Shown here: piece after piece, positions 17,027 to 25,757 of the stretch
How positions within the stretch are numbered: position 1 is the first letter of the stretch
Layout of the letters: the number at the start of each line of letters is the position of its first letter
DNA from: Pseudanabaena sp. lw0831
GTDB lineage: Bacteria; Cyanobacteriota; Cyanobacteriia; Pseudanabaenales; Pseudanabaenaceae
NCBI RefSeq assembly: GCF_016584665.1
Contig: NZ_BBJB01000048.1
Location: forward strand, 39,696 to 103,695
Reading direction: 5' to 3'
Length of the DNA stretch: 64,000 nucleotides
The notes under the pieces: model-generated
Databases searched by the model: none
What the model was told of the DNA's origin: nothing
The model's input: only the letters and a program-made list of their open reading frames with translations
Program-made: the position numbers and the translations under genes

Positions 17027-19183
17027 CTAAGATCGCATTGATAAACTGATCCGTTTTAGAGATTCATTTACTTCCAAAACGCGCACCTTTACCACCTGAC
17101 CGACTTTGACGATCTGCTTTGGATCGCTGACAAAGCGATCGGCTAATTGCGAAATATGGATTAATCCATCTTGATGTACACCGATATCCACAAATGCGCC
17201 AAAGTTAGCGACATTGGTAATAATCCCTTCTATCTCCATGCCGATTTGCAGATCAGAGATTTTCTGAATTGCATCACTGAAGGTCGCATATTTGAACTCC
17301 GCACGCGGGTCACGTCCTGCTTTCTCTAGCTCTCGTAAAATATCGCGCAGGGTTGGCTCACCGATCGCAGCGGTTACATATTGCTTCAGGTTAACTGTTT
17401 TCAGCTTGTCCGCTGCTTGCGAGATTTCTGATAGTGGTACATTCAGGTCACGCGCGATCGCAATCACCACACTATAACTTTCAGGATGCACAGCCGTGTT
17501 GTCTAAAGGATTAGCACCACCCCGAATCCGCAAAAATCCTGCTGCTTGTTCAAAGGCTTTTGCGCCGAGCTTTGGGACTTTAAGCAAATGACGGCGATCG
17601 CAAAATGCACCATTTTGATTGCGATAGGTAATGATGTTATTGGCAACGGTGGCGCTGAGTCCAGACACAAAAGTGAGTAGTTCTTTAGAGGCTGTGTTCA
17701 GGTCTACACCGACGAAGTTAACGCAGCTTTCTACGGTTTCATCGAGCTTCTTTTTTAATAATTTCTGATCGACATCATGCTGATATTGTCCAACTCCGAT
17801 TGACTTGGGATCGATTTTTACTAGCTCCGCAAGAGGATCTTGCAAGCGTCTGCCGATGCTGACAGCGCCGCGTACCGTTAAGTCGAGATCGGGAAACTCT
17901 GCGATCGCAACAGGACTAGCGGAATAAATTGAAGCCCCCGACTCGTTAACCATTACTTTGATTGGTGGGTTTTTTAATCCCTGAATTGATTCCATTACAA
18001 AGGCATCGGTTTCTCTTCCTGCTGTACCATTGCCGATCGCAATTAATTGAATCTGATACTTCTCAATCAAAGTTCTCAATGTACGGGCTGCTTGTTCTAT
18101 TTGAGCTAGCGCTTGATGAGGAAAGATAGTTTGATATTCCAAAAACTTGCCTGTCTCACTAATTACGGCAGTTTTACAACCTGTACGAAATCCGGGATCG
18201 ATCGCAAGGGTTGGTTTCATCCCTGCGGGAGCTGCTAGCAACAGGTCGCGCAGGTTAGTTTCAAAGGTTTTGATCGACTCCCCATCTGCCCAAGCTTTCT
18301 TCTCCGTGATGACCGATGCGATCGCTGAAGCTTTGATCAAGCGGTTAAAGGCATCCTTGAGCATATCCTGATAAAACTGCTTTACGACTGGAGTCTTCGC
18401 CCGAATTTGTTGCGCCTCTAAGTAACTCAGCACATGCTCTTCGTCAAAATCTAGATTGAGGGCAAGGATTTCTTCAGTTTCGCCGCGCAACAAAGCAAGA
18501 AGATTATGGGGGGCGATCGCCTTGACTTTTGCTTGATAGTCGCGGTACATCTCAAATTTGGTTGTGCCGACTGCGTGGGTTGCCTTGATCTGCGAAACGA
18601 AGAAACCTGACTGCATCAAGCATTCTCTAATGTAGGCTCGATATTCTGCGCTGTCAGCGATTTCTTCAGCAAGAATGTCTGATGCACCTTTGAGGGCTTC
18701 TTCGACAGTTTTCACTTGCTCTGACAAATATTTAGTGGCTTCTTGTGATAACGACGCAGTATTAATGTTCGGACGGTTGAAGGCTTTGATGGCTTCCGCA
18801 AGTGGTTCAAGTCCTTTTTCTCTTGCGATCGCAGCTCTAGTTCTGCGCTTAGGACGATAGGGCAGATATAGATCTTCGAGTTCTGTCTTTTGGATGCTTG
18901 CCTCGATTTTGGCTTTCAGCGCATCGGTTAGCTTGCCTTGGTCAGCGATCGCTTGGAGAATTACGGCTTTGCGATCGCGTAGTTCGGTGAGATAGGCATA
19001 ACGATCTTGGAGATCTCTTAATTGGATCTCATTCATTTCGCCAGTACGCTCTTTACGATAACGGGCGACAAAGGGGATAGTTGCGCCTTCAGCAAATAGT
19101 TCTAGAGCATTTTTGATTTGTTCGGCGCGAAGAGAAAGTTCTTGGGCTATGAGTTGGATGATCAGCTGTTCAGGGTTCTGCAT
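17027..19183 (-). CDS. tex: Tex, S1-domain RNA-binding transcription accessory protein
   Basis: 718 residues. The order is the N-terminal helical HTH region, the YqgF/RNase H-like domain (around LAIDPGFRTGCKTAVI), helix-hairpin-helix repeats (VDLNTASKELLTFVSGLS, YRNQNGAFCDRRHLLKVPKLGAKAFEQAAGFLRI) and a C-terminal S1 domain (about 645-716). Tex is related to eukaryotic Spt6 and affects transcription and RNA handling. The 3' end abuts xisI tail to tail, and a diverged copy of this 3' end lies 1 kb further on. Confidence 0.95.
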   Translation of the reverse strand: MQNPEQLIIQLIAQELSLRAEQIKNALELFAEGATIPFVARYRKERTGEMNEIQLRDLQDRYAYLTELRDRKAVILQAIADQGKLTDALKAKIEASIQKTELEDLYLPYRPKRRTRAAIAREKGLEPLAEAIKAFNRPNINTASLSQEATKYLSEQVKTVEEALKGASDILAEEIADSAEYRAYIRECLMQSGFFVSQIKATHAVGTTKFEMYRDYQAKVKAIAPHNLLALLRGETEEILALNLDFDEEHVLSYLEAQQIRAKTPVVKQFYQDMLKDAFNRLIKASAIASVITEKKAWADGESIKTFETNLRDLLLAAPAGMKPTLAIDPGFRTGCKTAVISETGKFLEYQTIFPHQALAQIEQAARTLRTLIEKYQIQLIAIGNGTAGRETDAFVMESIQGLKNPPIKVMVNESGASIYSASPVAIAEFPDLDLTVRGAVSIGRRLQDPLAELVKIDPKSIGVGQYQHDVDQKLLKKKLDETVESCVNFVGVDLNTASKELLTFVSGLSATVANNIITYRNQNGAFCDRRHLLKVPKLGAKAFEQAAGFLRIRGGANPLDNTAVHPESYSVVIAIARDLNVPLSEISQAADKLKTVNLKQYVTAAIGEPTLRDILRELEKAGRDPRAEFKYATFSDAIQKISDLQIGMEIEGIITNVANFGAFVDIGVHQDGLIHISQLADRFVSDPKQIVKVGQVVKVRVLEVNESLKRISLSMRS

Positions 19184-19367
19184 TTATCTAAGCAACTCCA
19201 TAGTCTGGATATGGACGTTTATGACGTTTTATAAGGAGGTAGCAATCCTAGCACAATGTCTTGTCTTGGTACTCTCATCACAATTAATTCTTCCATATAG
19301 TAGATGTAAACCCAAGAGAGAGTTACGGCTTAGAGCGTGTTTGAGAAGTTTTTTACCCCCCTTAATC

Positions 19368-19451
19368 CTACCGTGTACACACAAGTCGGACTTACCCCCT
19401 TTTGTTCCCCCTTGATTTCATACACAAACTGAGATGTGTGTACACCGTAGC
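19368..19451. mobile_element. 84-bp element with CTACCGTGTACACACAAGTC ends (copy 1)
   Basis: The left end is CTACCGTGTACACACAAGTC; the right end is its imperfect complement, ending ACACCGTAGC. It interrupts the outer 379-bp element. A 177-bp relative with the same ends is at 35597-35773. Confidence 0.65.
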
Positions 19452-19524
19452 TTGCAAAGGGGGAGAATTCAAGTTTCCCCGCTTTGCAAGGGCGTTCATA
19501 TACTTGGCACACTAAAGCGCTAAG

Positions 19525-19619
19525 CCCTCACCCCTAGCCCCTCTCCCGCAGAAGAGGGGAACAAGAAATCTAATATTTCTCCCCTTCTCCTGCGGGAGAA
19601 GGGGTTGGGGGATGAGGGG
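19525..19619. repeat. CCCTCACCCCTAGCCCCTC dispersed repeat
   Basis: A C-rich arm and a G-rich arm (GGGGTT...GATGAGGGG) enclose a CTCCTGCGGGAG hairpin. Relatives lie at 26766-26804 inside a gene and at 35571-35850. Confidence 0.75.
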
Positions 19620-19763
19620 TGCGTCAAGTATATTAATGCCTTTGCAAGGGGGATTAAGGGGGGTAAAAGCAGAAATTTATACTAGCTAGGAGACTTCTCA
19701 AACACGCTCTTACCAGCCGCTATATAATCCTTGGCATAATTATTGTTGCGATCTTAAAAAAGT

Positions 19764-21959
19764 ATGCGTGTATCTCCCGCGTCCTCTCTTTTAGCTAACA
19801 TATCTGCTGGCATAACGACAGGATTAGTAAACCTTATTTATAGTATTTCGTTCGCGGCATTAATTTTTTCTGGAGATCTCGCACGCTTTTTTCCTCAAGG
19901 CTTAGGTATTAGCTTAATTGGAGCGACCATAACCGCAATTATTGTGGCTTGGCGTAGTTCTTTCCCTTTTGCTTTGGCTGGTCCCGATCCCAACTCTGCC
20001 GTCATTTTAGCGTTGGTGGCAGCGGAGATTACCACCTCTCTTCACAAGACTAATACTGAAGCATCTTTATATCCAACGGTTTGGGCTACGATTATTTTTA
20101 GTACGCTGACAACTGGTTTATTTTTATTTATTTTAGGCTGGTTTCAATTAGGCAGGTGGGTAAGATTCATTCCCTATCCAGTGATCGGCGGCTTTCTCGC
20201 TGGCGCTGGTTGGTTAATTGCCTGTAGTTCTTTCAAGGTAATGACTGGCTTTTCACTGGGGCTGGAAACCCTGCCTAAGTTTATGCAATCAGAAACTCTA
20301 TTTCAGTGGTTGCTGGGACTACTATTTACGGTAGTTCTCTTATTTATGTGCGATCGCTATAAGCACTTTTTGGCTTTGCCTAGCCTATTACTGGTGGGAA
20401 TTATTTGTTTTGATGGAATTTGGGGGCTGACTCATTCATTTTCTTTTCAGCTTAACTCTCAAGACTATTTTTTTAAGCCTTTTCCAAAGGAGCAAATTTG
20501 GCAGACATGGCAATGGTCTACTTTTACCCATATTAATTGGTCAATCTTCATCCAGCAAAGTAGCACTATAGTCGCGATGACGGTTATTGTGATGATCTCG
20601 ATCCTTTTGAATGCTACAGGCATAGAACTAGCTACTTCTAGAAGTATCGATTTAAATCGTGAGCTTCGCGCAAATGGGCTCGCTAATTTGATTAATGGGT
20701 TTTGTGGTGGTGGCGTGAGCTATCTTTCCATTCACCGTACTCTTCTAAATCAGCAAGCAGGCGCGACTAGTCCTTTTGCGGCAATTATCGCGGGTGGATT
20801 TTGTGGTGGAACGTTGATTTTTGGTTCTTCTTTTTTAGCATATTTGCCCAAAACGATTTTGGGCGGATTACTCTTATACCTTGGTTTACGGTTGTTGATT
20901 CGTTGGGTCTATCATGCATGGTTCCAATTTCCAGTAGTAGATTATTTTCTCATTATTATAATTTTAATAATTATTGCGATTTGGGGATTTTTGCAAGGTG
21001 TTGGCGCAGGGATTTTAATTGCTTGCTTTTTCTTTATTTTTAATTACGGTCGTATTTCGGGAATCAAATATACGTTATCGGGGGCAACATATCGCAGTAA
21101 TGTGCAGCGCTCTTTCCCGCAACGCATGTGTTTGCATGATGAAGCTGGCTGTATCTATATCCTTGTCCTACATGGCTTTATCTTTTTTGGCACGGCAAAT
21201 GATTTGCTTGACGAAATTAGCGATCGCCTCAACAATCCTGATTTACCTCAGTTGCAATTTGTTGTTTTTGATTTCCGCTTAGTCAATGGCATAGACTCTT
21301 CGGCAGTTCTGAGTTTTATGAAGCTAAAACAGTTGGCAACCAATCTACACCTGAATTTAGTATTTACCCAACTTCAACCACAGATTGCAGAACAACTAGA
21401 GCAAGGAGGATTAATTATACAAGGGTCAAATATCTGCCATAAGTTTAACGACTTAGATCGGGGAATTGAATGGTGTGAAAATCGTGTTTTGGAAAACAAA
21501 CACATGTACGACAATGAATCTATTCCTTTTCAAGAACAACTTCAAGAATTTATCCCTAATGATGAATCAGTTAACAAGCTAATGGGTTATCTCGAAATGT
21601 TGGAGATTCCTGAAGGAAAGTTTCTATTCCGTCAAGGTGATGTATCGAATGGGCTGTATTTTTTAGATTCAGGTCAAGTCAGTGTGGTTCTTGAACTATC
21701 TGATGACCAAACAAAACGGCTACGGACTTACAATCATGGGACGATCTTAGGAGAGATGGGCTTATATACTAATGCCTCTCGTTCTGCTTCTGTTATCGCT
21801 GATCGCCTTAGCCATCTCTATTATCTTTCGACCCAAGCCTTTGAAAAAATCGAAATTGAAGATCCTCAATTAGCAGCCTCAGTTCATAAGTTTATTGTGA
21901 GCTTGTTAGTAGAACGTTTGAAACGCTGTGAGAAAGAATTGAAAGATCTGCTTCAATAA
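19764..21959 (+). CDS. SulP-family anion transporter with STAS and cyclic-nucleotide-binding domains
   Basis: 731 residues. The SulP membrane part (about 1-430, 10-12 helices) carries ALAGPDPNSAVI near TM3. A STAS domain (about 455-570) contains the switch-loop-like VNGIDSSAVLSF. A CRP-type cNMP domain (about 605-715) has the binding cassette GEMGLYTNASRSASV with Glu and Arg in place, so it can plausibly bind cAMP. SulP proteins carry sulfate, bicarbonate or other anions; the substrate cannot be read here. The fusion suggests direct control of transport by a cyclic nucleotide. A predicted adenylyl cyclase lies 9 kb away. Confidence 0.9.
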   Translation: MRVSPASSLLANISAGITTGLVNLIYSISFAALIFSGDLARFFPQGLGISLIGATITAIIVAWRSSFPFALAGPDPNSAVILALVAAEITTSLHKTNTEASLYPTVWATIIFSTLTTGLFLFILGWFQLGRWVRFIPYPVIGGFLAGAGWLIACSSFKVMTGFSLGLETLPKFMQSETLFQWLLGLLFTVVLLFMCDRYKHFLALPSLLLVGIICFDGIWGLTHSFSFQLNSQDYFFKPFPKEQIWQTWQWSTFTHINWSIFIQQSSTIVAMTVIVMISILLNATGIELATSRSIDLNRELRANGLANLINGFCGGGVSYLSIHRTLLNQQAGATSPFAAIIAGGFCGGTLIFGSSFLAYLPKTILGGLLLYLGLRLLIRWVYHAWFQFPVVDYFLIIIILIIIAIWGFLQGVGAGILIACFFFIFNYGRISGIKYTLSGATYRSNVQRSFPQRMCLHDEAGCIYILVLHGFIFFGTANDLLDEISDRLNNPDLPQLQFVVFDFRLVNGIDSSAVLSFMKLKQLATNLHLNLVFTQLQPQIAEQLEQGGLIIQGSNICHKFNDLDRGIEWCENRVLENKHMYDNESIPFQEQLQEFIPNDESVNKLMGYLEMLEIPEGKFLFRQGDVSNGLYFLDSGQVSVVLELSDDQTKRLRTYNHGTILGEMGLYTNASRSASVIADRLSHLYYLSTQAFEKIEIEDPQLAASVHKFIVSLLVERLKRCEKELKDLLQ

Positions 21960-22059
21960 GAAAAAGTATTATAGGGCAACCACGGAGGGACTACCCCTAC
22001 CAGAACAATTCAGATTTTTTGGGGCTGTGTATCCTTGCCAGCCTTAGATTTAGGCTGTA

Positions 22060-22605
22060 TCAGGGATTTTCTTTTGCGTAAGGTGAGTTATCTAAAATCG
22101 AATGGGGATGTAAGGTGTCTAATTCCCATGATAAAGGATTATTCTCAATATACTGCCGTAGGTAATCACAAGATTTTTCGGAACGAATAATACGTTCGTG
22201 ATAGCCTCTCTGCCATAGCCTACCTACAAATGCTTGCCATTTCCCCTGATTAACTCCGTGACGATATTTTGCTGTCGTATAGGATTTGAAGCGATGAATG
22301 ATCTTGCCTAATGTCATTGATGATTCTTTTGATTGTGATTTTAAAACAACAATGCCGTGAATATGATTAGGCATCAGGACAAAGGCATCCAACTCTATAT
22401 TCAAATAATATAAAGGGATTTGATTCCAAACTGTTTGTACCATTTCTCCTGCTGGTGTGGGTTTCATGATGCCATTTCCTATTTCTCCTAGCAATGTTTT
22501 CCGTTGATTAATGCAAATAGTAACAAAATATGCACCTGCCTTTGAATAGTCATATCCTTTGAGTCGAATGGAACGGCGATGATGGATGTCAGGATTGTAG
22601 GGCAT
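22060..22605 (-). CDS. REP-associated tyrosine transposase (RAYT, Y1 HUH family)
   Basis: 181 residues from the ATG at 22603-22605; a longer frame exists, but the family begins at MPYNP...RRSIRLKGYDY. The HUH motif is His81-Ile-His83 (MPNHIHGI). The C-terminal part WQRGYHERIIRSEK...YIENNP carries the candidate tyrosines. RAYTs are domesticated IS200/IS605-like single-strand transposases that mobilise or process REP hairpins. A block of such repeats lies directly upstream, and one lies downstream at 21973-22000. Confidence 0.9.
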   Translation of the reverse strand: MPYNPDIHHRRSIRLKGYDYSKAGAYFVTICINQRKTLLGEIGNGIMKPTPAGEMVQTVWNQIPLYYLNIELDAFVLMPNHIHGIVVLKSQSKESSMTLGKIIHRFKSYTTAKYRHGVNQGKWQAFVGRLWQRGYHERIIRSEKSCDYLRQYIENNPLSWELDTLHPHSILDNSPYAKENP

Positions 22606-22685
22606 ATTACATTTTTTGGAATCCAGGATGTAAATTGTCCCACAATGAACAAACAAGGGCAATGCCCATACACCCATTAAATCCT

Positions 22686-23194
22686 GTAGGGGCGATGCCC
22701 CCGTGCTCGCCCTTCTCGTGGTGTGTGGACAATTCTCAAATACGGAATATTTTTTTATATTTTTGGGAATATCTCAATATTGAAATTCTCTACGATCGGC
22801 GAAGAATGGCGAGCACGGGGGCATCGCCCCTAAATCTATTAAAACAATTCTCAATTGAATTTTCTGCGATCTGCGAAGAGGGCGAGCACGGGGGCATCGC
22901 CCCTACATCTATTAAAATAATTCTCAATTAAATTTTCTGCGATCTGCGGAGAAGGGCAACCACGGGGGGATTGCCCCTACGTCTATTTTGAACAAACAAA
23001 TAAACAGATGGAACTATCAATCGCAATTACCATGTAGGGGCGATGCCAGCAATTCTCATTATGGAACGAGTCTACTGGCTTTCAGCGATTTACAGGTTTG
23101 TTAATAATTGTTAAAGCCTCTTTGTATAAGGGTTTCAAAGACCTCATTTTTCATAATGAGAATTGCTGGGGCGATGCCCACGTGCTCGCCCTCT
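22686..23194. repeat. REP-like array beside the RAYT gene
   Basis: Five units contain GGGCGAGCACGGGGGCATCG-CCCCTA in either orientation or as variants: 22686-22714, 22808-22831, 22877-22904, 22951-22980, and one split copy (23034-23046 plus 23169-23194). The middle three form a tandem of period about 73-74 with a shared spacer CTATTAAAA-AATTCTCAATT. The split copy is interrupted by a MITE. This fills most of the 610-bp gap 22678-23287; the rest shows no gene. Confidence 0.82.
23038..23177. mobile_element. 122-bp MITE with exact 9-bp target duplication (copy 2)
   Basis: The element is 23047-23168 with ends CAGCAATTCTCATTAT and its complement. The flanks are GGGCGATGC at 23038-23046 and again at 23169-23177. 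It has landed inside a REP unit, which can be rebuilt by removing the element and one 9-bp copy. The interior differs from copy 1 except near the ends. Confidence 0.9.
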
Positions 23195-23287
23195 GACGCT
23201 AAAGAGCATATAATGAATAGGGAAAAGAAAAAAGGGAAAGAGTGTAAAGAATTAAGTCCTCACGCCCAAAAACAAGAAGAGTGAAAA

Positions 23288-25243
23288 TCAAACTACAACT
23301 CGAAAACCAACATTGTCGTTGCGTATGCCTGCATTGTTCCTATTGCGATACGCTGAACGACAACCGAAATCGCTGTTGCTCCAAGAGCCACCACGAAGGG
23401 AGCGTAAATTTTGTTCGCCACCATATAGCCTAGCTCTTTCATCAGTTGGCGCACCATAGTAATTGTCATGCCAGATATCTTCGCACCACTCCCAGACATT
23501 GCCATGCATATCATACAATCCCCAAGAATTTGCTAACTTCTCCCCAACTGGATGAGTTTTACTTTGCGAGTTCTCCCCATACCATGCATAGTTCTCTAAT
23601 TGATTAACATCAACATCGAAATCATCACCGAAATCAATATAGTAGAAATAATCAATATCGAAATCATTACCGAAATAATATTTTCCAGTACTTCCCGCCC
23701 GACAAGCATATTCCCATTGTGCTTCGCTAGGCAGTTTTACAGTTTTTTTAACCATTCCTGATAGCTTCTTACAGAAAGCTACTGCATCATCCCAAGATAC
23801 CTGCTCAACAGGAAGATTGTCACCTTTGTAGTTCGATGGATTATTTCCCATAACTGACTGATATTGCTTTTGGGTAATCGGATATTTACCGATTTTAAAT
23901 GCCTTCAAATTAACTCTGTGAGTTGGTTTTTCATCCTCAAAGTCATCACTTCCCATTGAGAAACTCCCCTCAGGAATATCCACTAATTCTAATTTCACGC
24001 CATTCGGCAAATCCAAAACTAGACCATTAGATTCTTTTTTTGGTTTCTCAAACTCTTTAGACAGCACGAATACTGGACTGGCAGACACTATCAATCCATA
24101 TTTGTCATCTATATCCGCAACATCATTGATCATACTTTCTAGCTCTTCAAACCAATCGCAACTTGTCAAATCATATTTGCGATCAATATCCGAAACATCC
24201 TCATCACGCAATCGCAAATGATCTTTCTGATAATCACGCAAATCTTTTAACTCTTGAGTCGTTGGTGGATTCCGTTCCTCCAACATCTCCTTTAGCAATT
24301 CCTCATACTCTTGCAACTTCCGAGCCTTAGCCAATATTGGCTTCAACACATCCGTCTTAATCTGTTCAGCTTCCTCAGCCGACAATTCCAATCTAATTCG
24401 TAAAGAATCTAACAAACGTCTAGCAGCAATCGACCACTTCCCATCCACAATCCGACTCTCTAACTCACGCCGATAGACCAGACGCGGATCGTCCTTCGCC
24501 TGAGAAACCTTTGCAATATAAATCTTTCCACCCTGCTCTACTGGATAAAACGCAGGAGTCATATTTGGCGACTCTTGCGACACCTTTGACGCTGCATATT
24601 CATGCAACTCATCAATAGAGATTTTACGATCGCCATCTCGATCTGCCGCCCCCGTCTCAATGCCCTCCACCAAATAGCGCGTATAGATCGACATCTCGCC
24701 ATCAGTCTGAAACGAAAATTGAGTTGAACTCGAAGAAGTTAAAATCGCCCTTCCTTTGCCGCCCAATTGATTTTTGAGGTTCACCGAACCATCATCCATC
24801 ACCGTCATCCCCTGCGCAAACGCACCACTAAAGCAACAGTTGAAAATCAACACCTGATGCTGTGACTTGCTATCATTCATCGCATCATGCAAGTAACTTG
24901 CTGCCACAGTCGTAGGTCTGACGATCTTGTTTCCCTCCTTGCGCGTGCTGGGAGTACCCAAAAACAACTTGTTCGCCTCATCAACAATCCCATGCCCCGA
25001 AAAATAAAACAGCACCAGATCATCTTTTTGGCGATCTCGTGAATTAAACAAATTGTGAATCGCATCCTCGATCGCCTGTCTCGAAGCATTTTTTAAAACT
25101 ACAACGTCCTCTGTGGCAAATTCACCATTTGCCACCAACACGCGCTGCATCGCATCTACATCCAGCAATGAGCCATGCAAAGGTGAAAGTTTTTCACATT
25201 CAGGATATTCACTTGTGCCAACCAACAAAGCCAAACGTTTCAT
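23288..25243 (-). CDS. Caspase-like protease with EF-hand and C-terminal FGE-fold domain
   Basis: 651 residues. The peptidase C14 domain (1-240) has His84 in FYFSGHG and Cys137 in NCCFSG; the usual Asp before the Cys pair is Asn135. An EF-hand-like loop [12 protein letters not shown] (201-212) suggests calcium control. A helical middle region (about 245-385) holds two repeats resembling effector-associated helical domains. The FGE/C-type-lectin-like domain (about 425-651) ends RGGSWSN...NVGFRVVV. The copper cysteines of true formylglycine enzymes are missing, so this domain is probably for binding. It follows the EACC1-like gene by 15 bases. Confidence 0.88.
   Translation of the reverse strand: MKRLALLVGTSEYPECEKLSPLHGSLLDVDAMQRVLVANGEFATEDVVVLKNASRQAIEDAIHNLFNSRDRQKDDLVLFYFSGHGIVDEANKLFLGTPSTRKEGNKIVRPTTVAASYLHDAMNDSKSQHQVLIFNCCFSGAFAQGMTVMDDGSVNLKNQLGGKGRAILTSSSSTQFSFQTDGEMSIYTRYLVEGIETGAADRDGDRKISIDELHEYAASKVSQESPNMTPAFYPVEQGGKIYIAKVSQAKDDPRLVYRRELESRIVDGKWSIAARRLLDSLRIRLELSAEEAEQIKTDVLKPILAKARKLQEYEELLKEMLEERNPPTTQELKDLRDYQKDHLRLRDEDVSDIDRKYDLTSCDWFEELESMINDVADIDDKYGLIVSASPVFVLSKEFEKPKKESNGLVLDLPNGVKLELVDIPEGSFSMGSDDFEDEKPTHRVNLKAFKIGKYPITQKQYQSVMGNNPSNYKGDNLPVEQVSWDDAVAFCKKLSGMVKKTVKLPSEAQWEYACRAGSTGKYYFGNDFDIDYFYYIDFGDDFDVDVNQLENYAWYGENSQSKTHPVGEKLANSWGLYDMHGNVWEWCEDIWHDNYYGAPTDERARLYGGEQNLRSLRGGSWSNSDFGCRSAYRNRNNAGIRNDNVGFRVVV
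23291..23395 (-). other. Candidate DGR variable region at the caspase-FGE C-terminus
   Basis: The last 35 codons follow the RGGSW...N-R-rich...NVGFR form seen where diversity-generating retroelements rewrite target genes, with several Asn codons AAC/AAT at exposed positions. No reverse transcriptase or template repeat is visible in this window, so a DGR would have to act from elsewhere. Confidence 0.4.
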
Positions 25244-25258
25244 GCAGACTTAATTTCC

Positions 25259-25648
25259 TTACTGACCTTGACTTGCCCATTTTGCAATCTGTTCATCCGC
25301 TTTCGCGATCGCATAATCAAACTCAGCTTGACTGCTAGCCTCAATCGCCAATTCCTTGCCATAAGCCTTAACTGACACTTTCAAGGTTTTACCAACGATC
25401 CGATCCTTGAGAAATCCGCCCAATTTTTGTAAATTCGCCGCACTAACCTCTGCGGTCAACAGTCCTACCACAAACCCACCCAAAGCCATCGAGCCTTCAG
25501 GAACATCAGTTACCGCAACAAGATCGGCTTCTTCGACACCATCGACTGCCCTAACCTGTTTCAGTAAATTACGCGCCGCCAATTGCAAATCCTCAGCATC
25601 TAGAGAGGAATCCACTAATTCCAAGTTGACGAAAACGTTAGTAGTCAT
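25259..25648 (-). CDS. EACC1-like constant component of a conflict system
   Basis: 129 residues. An N-terminal strand-helix unit with DLQLAARNLLKQVRAVDGVEEADLV is followed by VPEGSMALGGFVVGLL, a hydrophobic Gly-rich helix, then a short beta unit (KTLKVSVKAYGKELAIEA) and a C-terminal charged helix. This order matches Effector-Associated Constant Component 1, described beside caspases, proteases and NTPases in predicted bacterial conflict systems. The match is by pattern, not search. The gene is first in a two-gene operon with the caspase. Confidence 0.6.
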   Translation of the reverse strand: MTTNVFVNLELVDSSLDAEDLQLAARNLLKQVRAVDGVEEADLVAVTDVPEGSMALGGFVVGLLTAEVSAANLQKLGGFLKDRIVGKTLKVSVKAYGKELAIEASSQAEFDYAIAKADEQIAKWASQGQ

Positions 25649-25757
25649 AAGTTCACCGATATTTCGATCTCAAGTTAGCTTATCACTTTTCTTGCTTTGG
25701 TCTTGATTTATTCGCTTAAAATGTTTGTTCTGCGATCGCAAATGGATAAGTAAAAGA

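Larger units (their letters stand above)
19332..19710. mobile_element. 379-bp non-autonomous element with nested insertions
   Basis: Terminal inverted repeats AGAGCGTGTTTGAGAAG (19332-19348, and its complement at 19694-19710) are perfect over 17 bp. A TTA may be duplicated at the ends, which would fit IS5/IS1031-type elements with TNA targets; that assignment is inference. Inside are a second miniature element (19368-19451) and the CCCTCACCCC repeat (19525-19619). Together they fill most of the 580-bp spacer between tex and the SulP gene. No coding sequence was found. Confidence 0.7.

Noticed and set aside
22606..22677. Upstream extension of the RAYT protein
   Set aside because: RAYT proteins begin near the RRSIRLKGYDY segment; the extra 24 codons show no family match.
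22686..23194. Possible CRISPR array
   Set aside because: Units are in both orientations, spacers are themselves repeated, only five units exist, and a RAYT transposase is adjacent; this is a REP array.
23288..25648. A complete DGR at the caspase operon
   Set aside because: No reverse transcriptase, accessory gene or template repeat was found in the 64 kb; only a target-like C-terminus is present.
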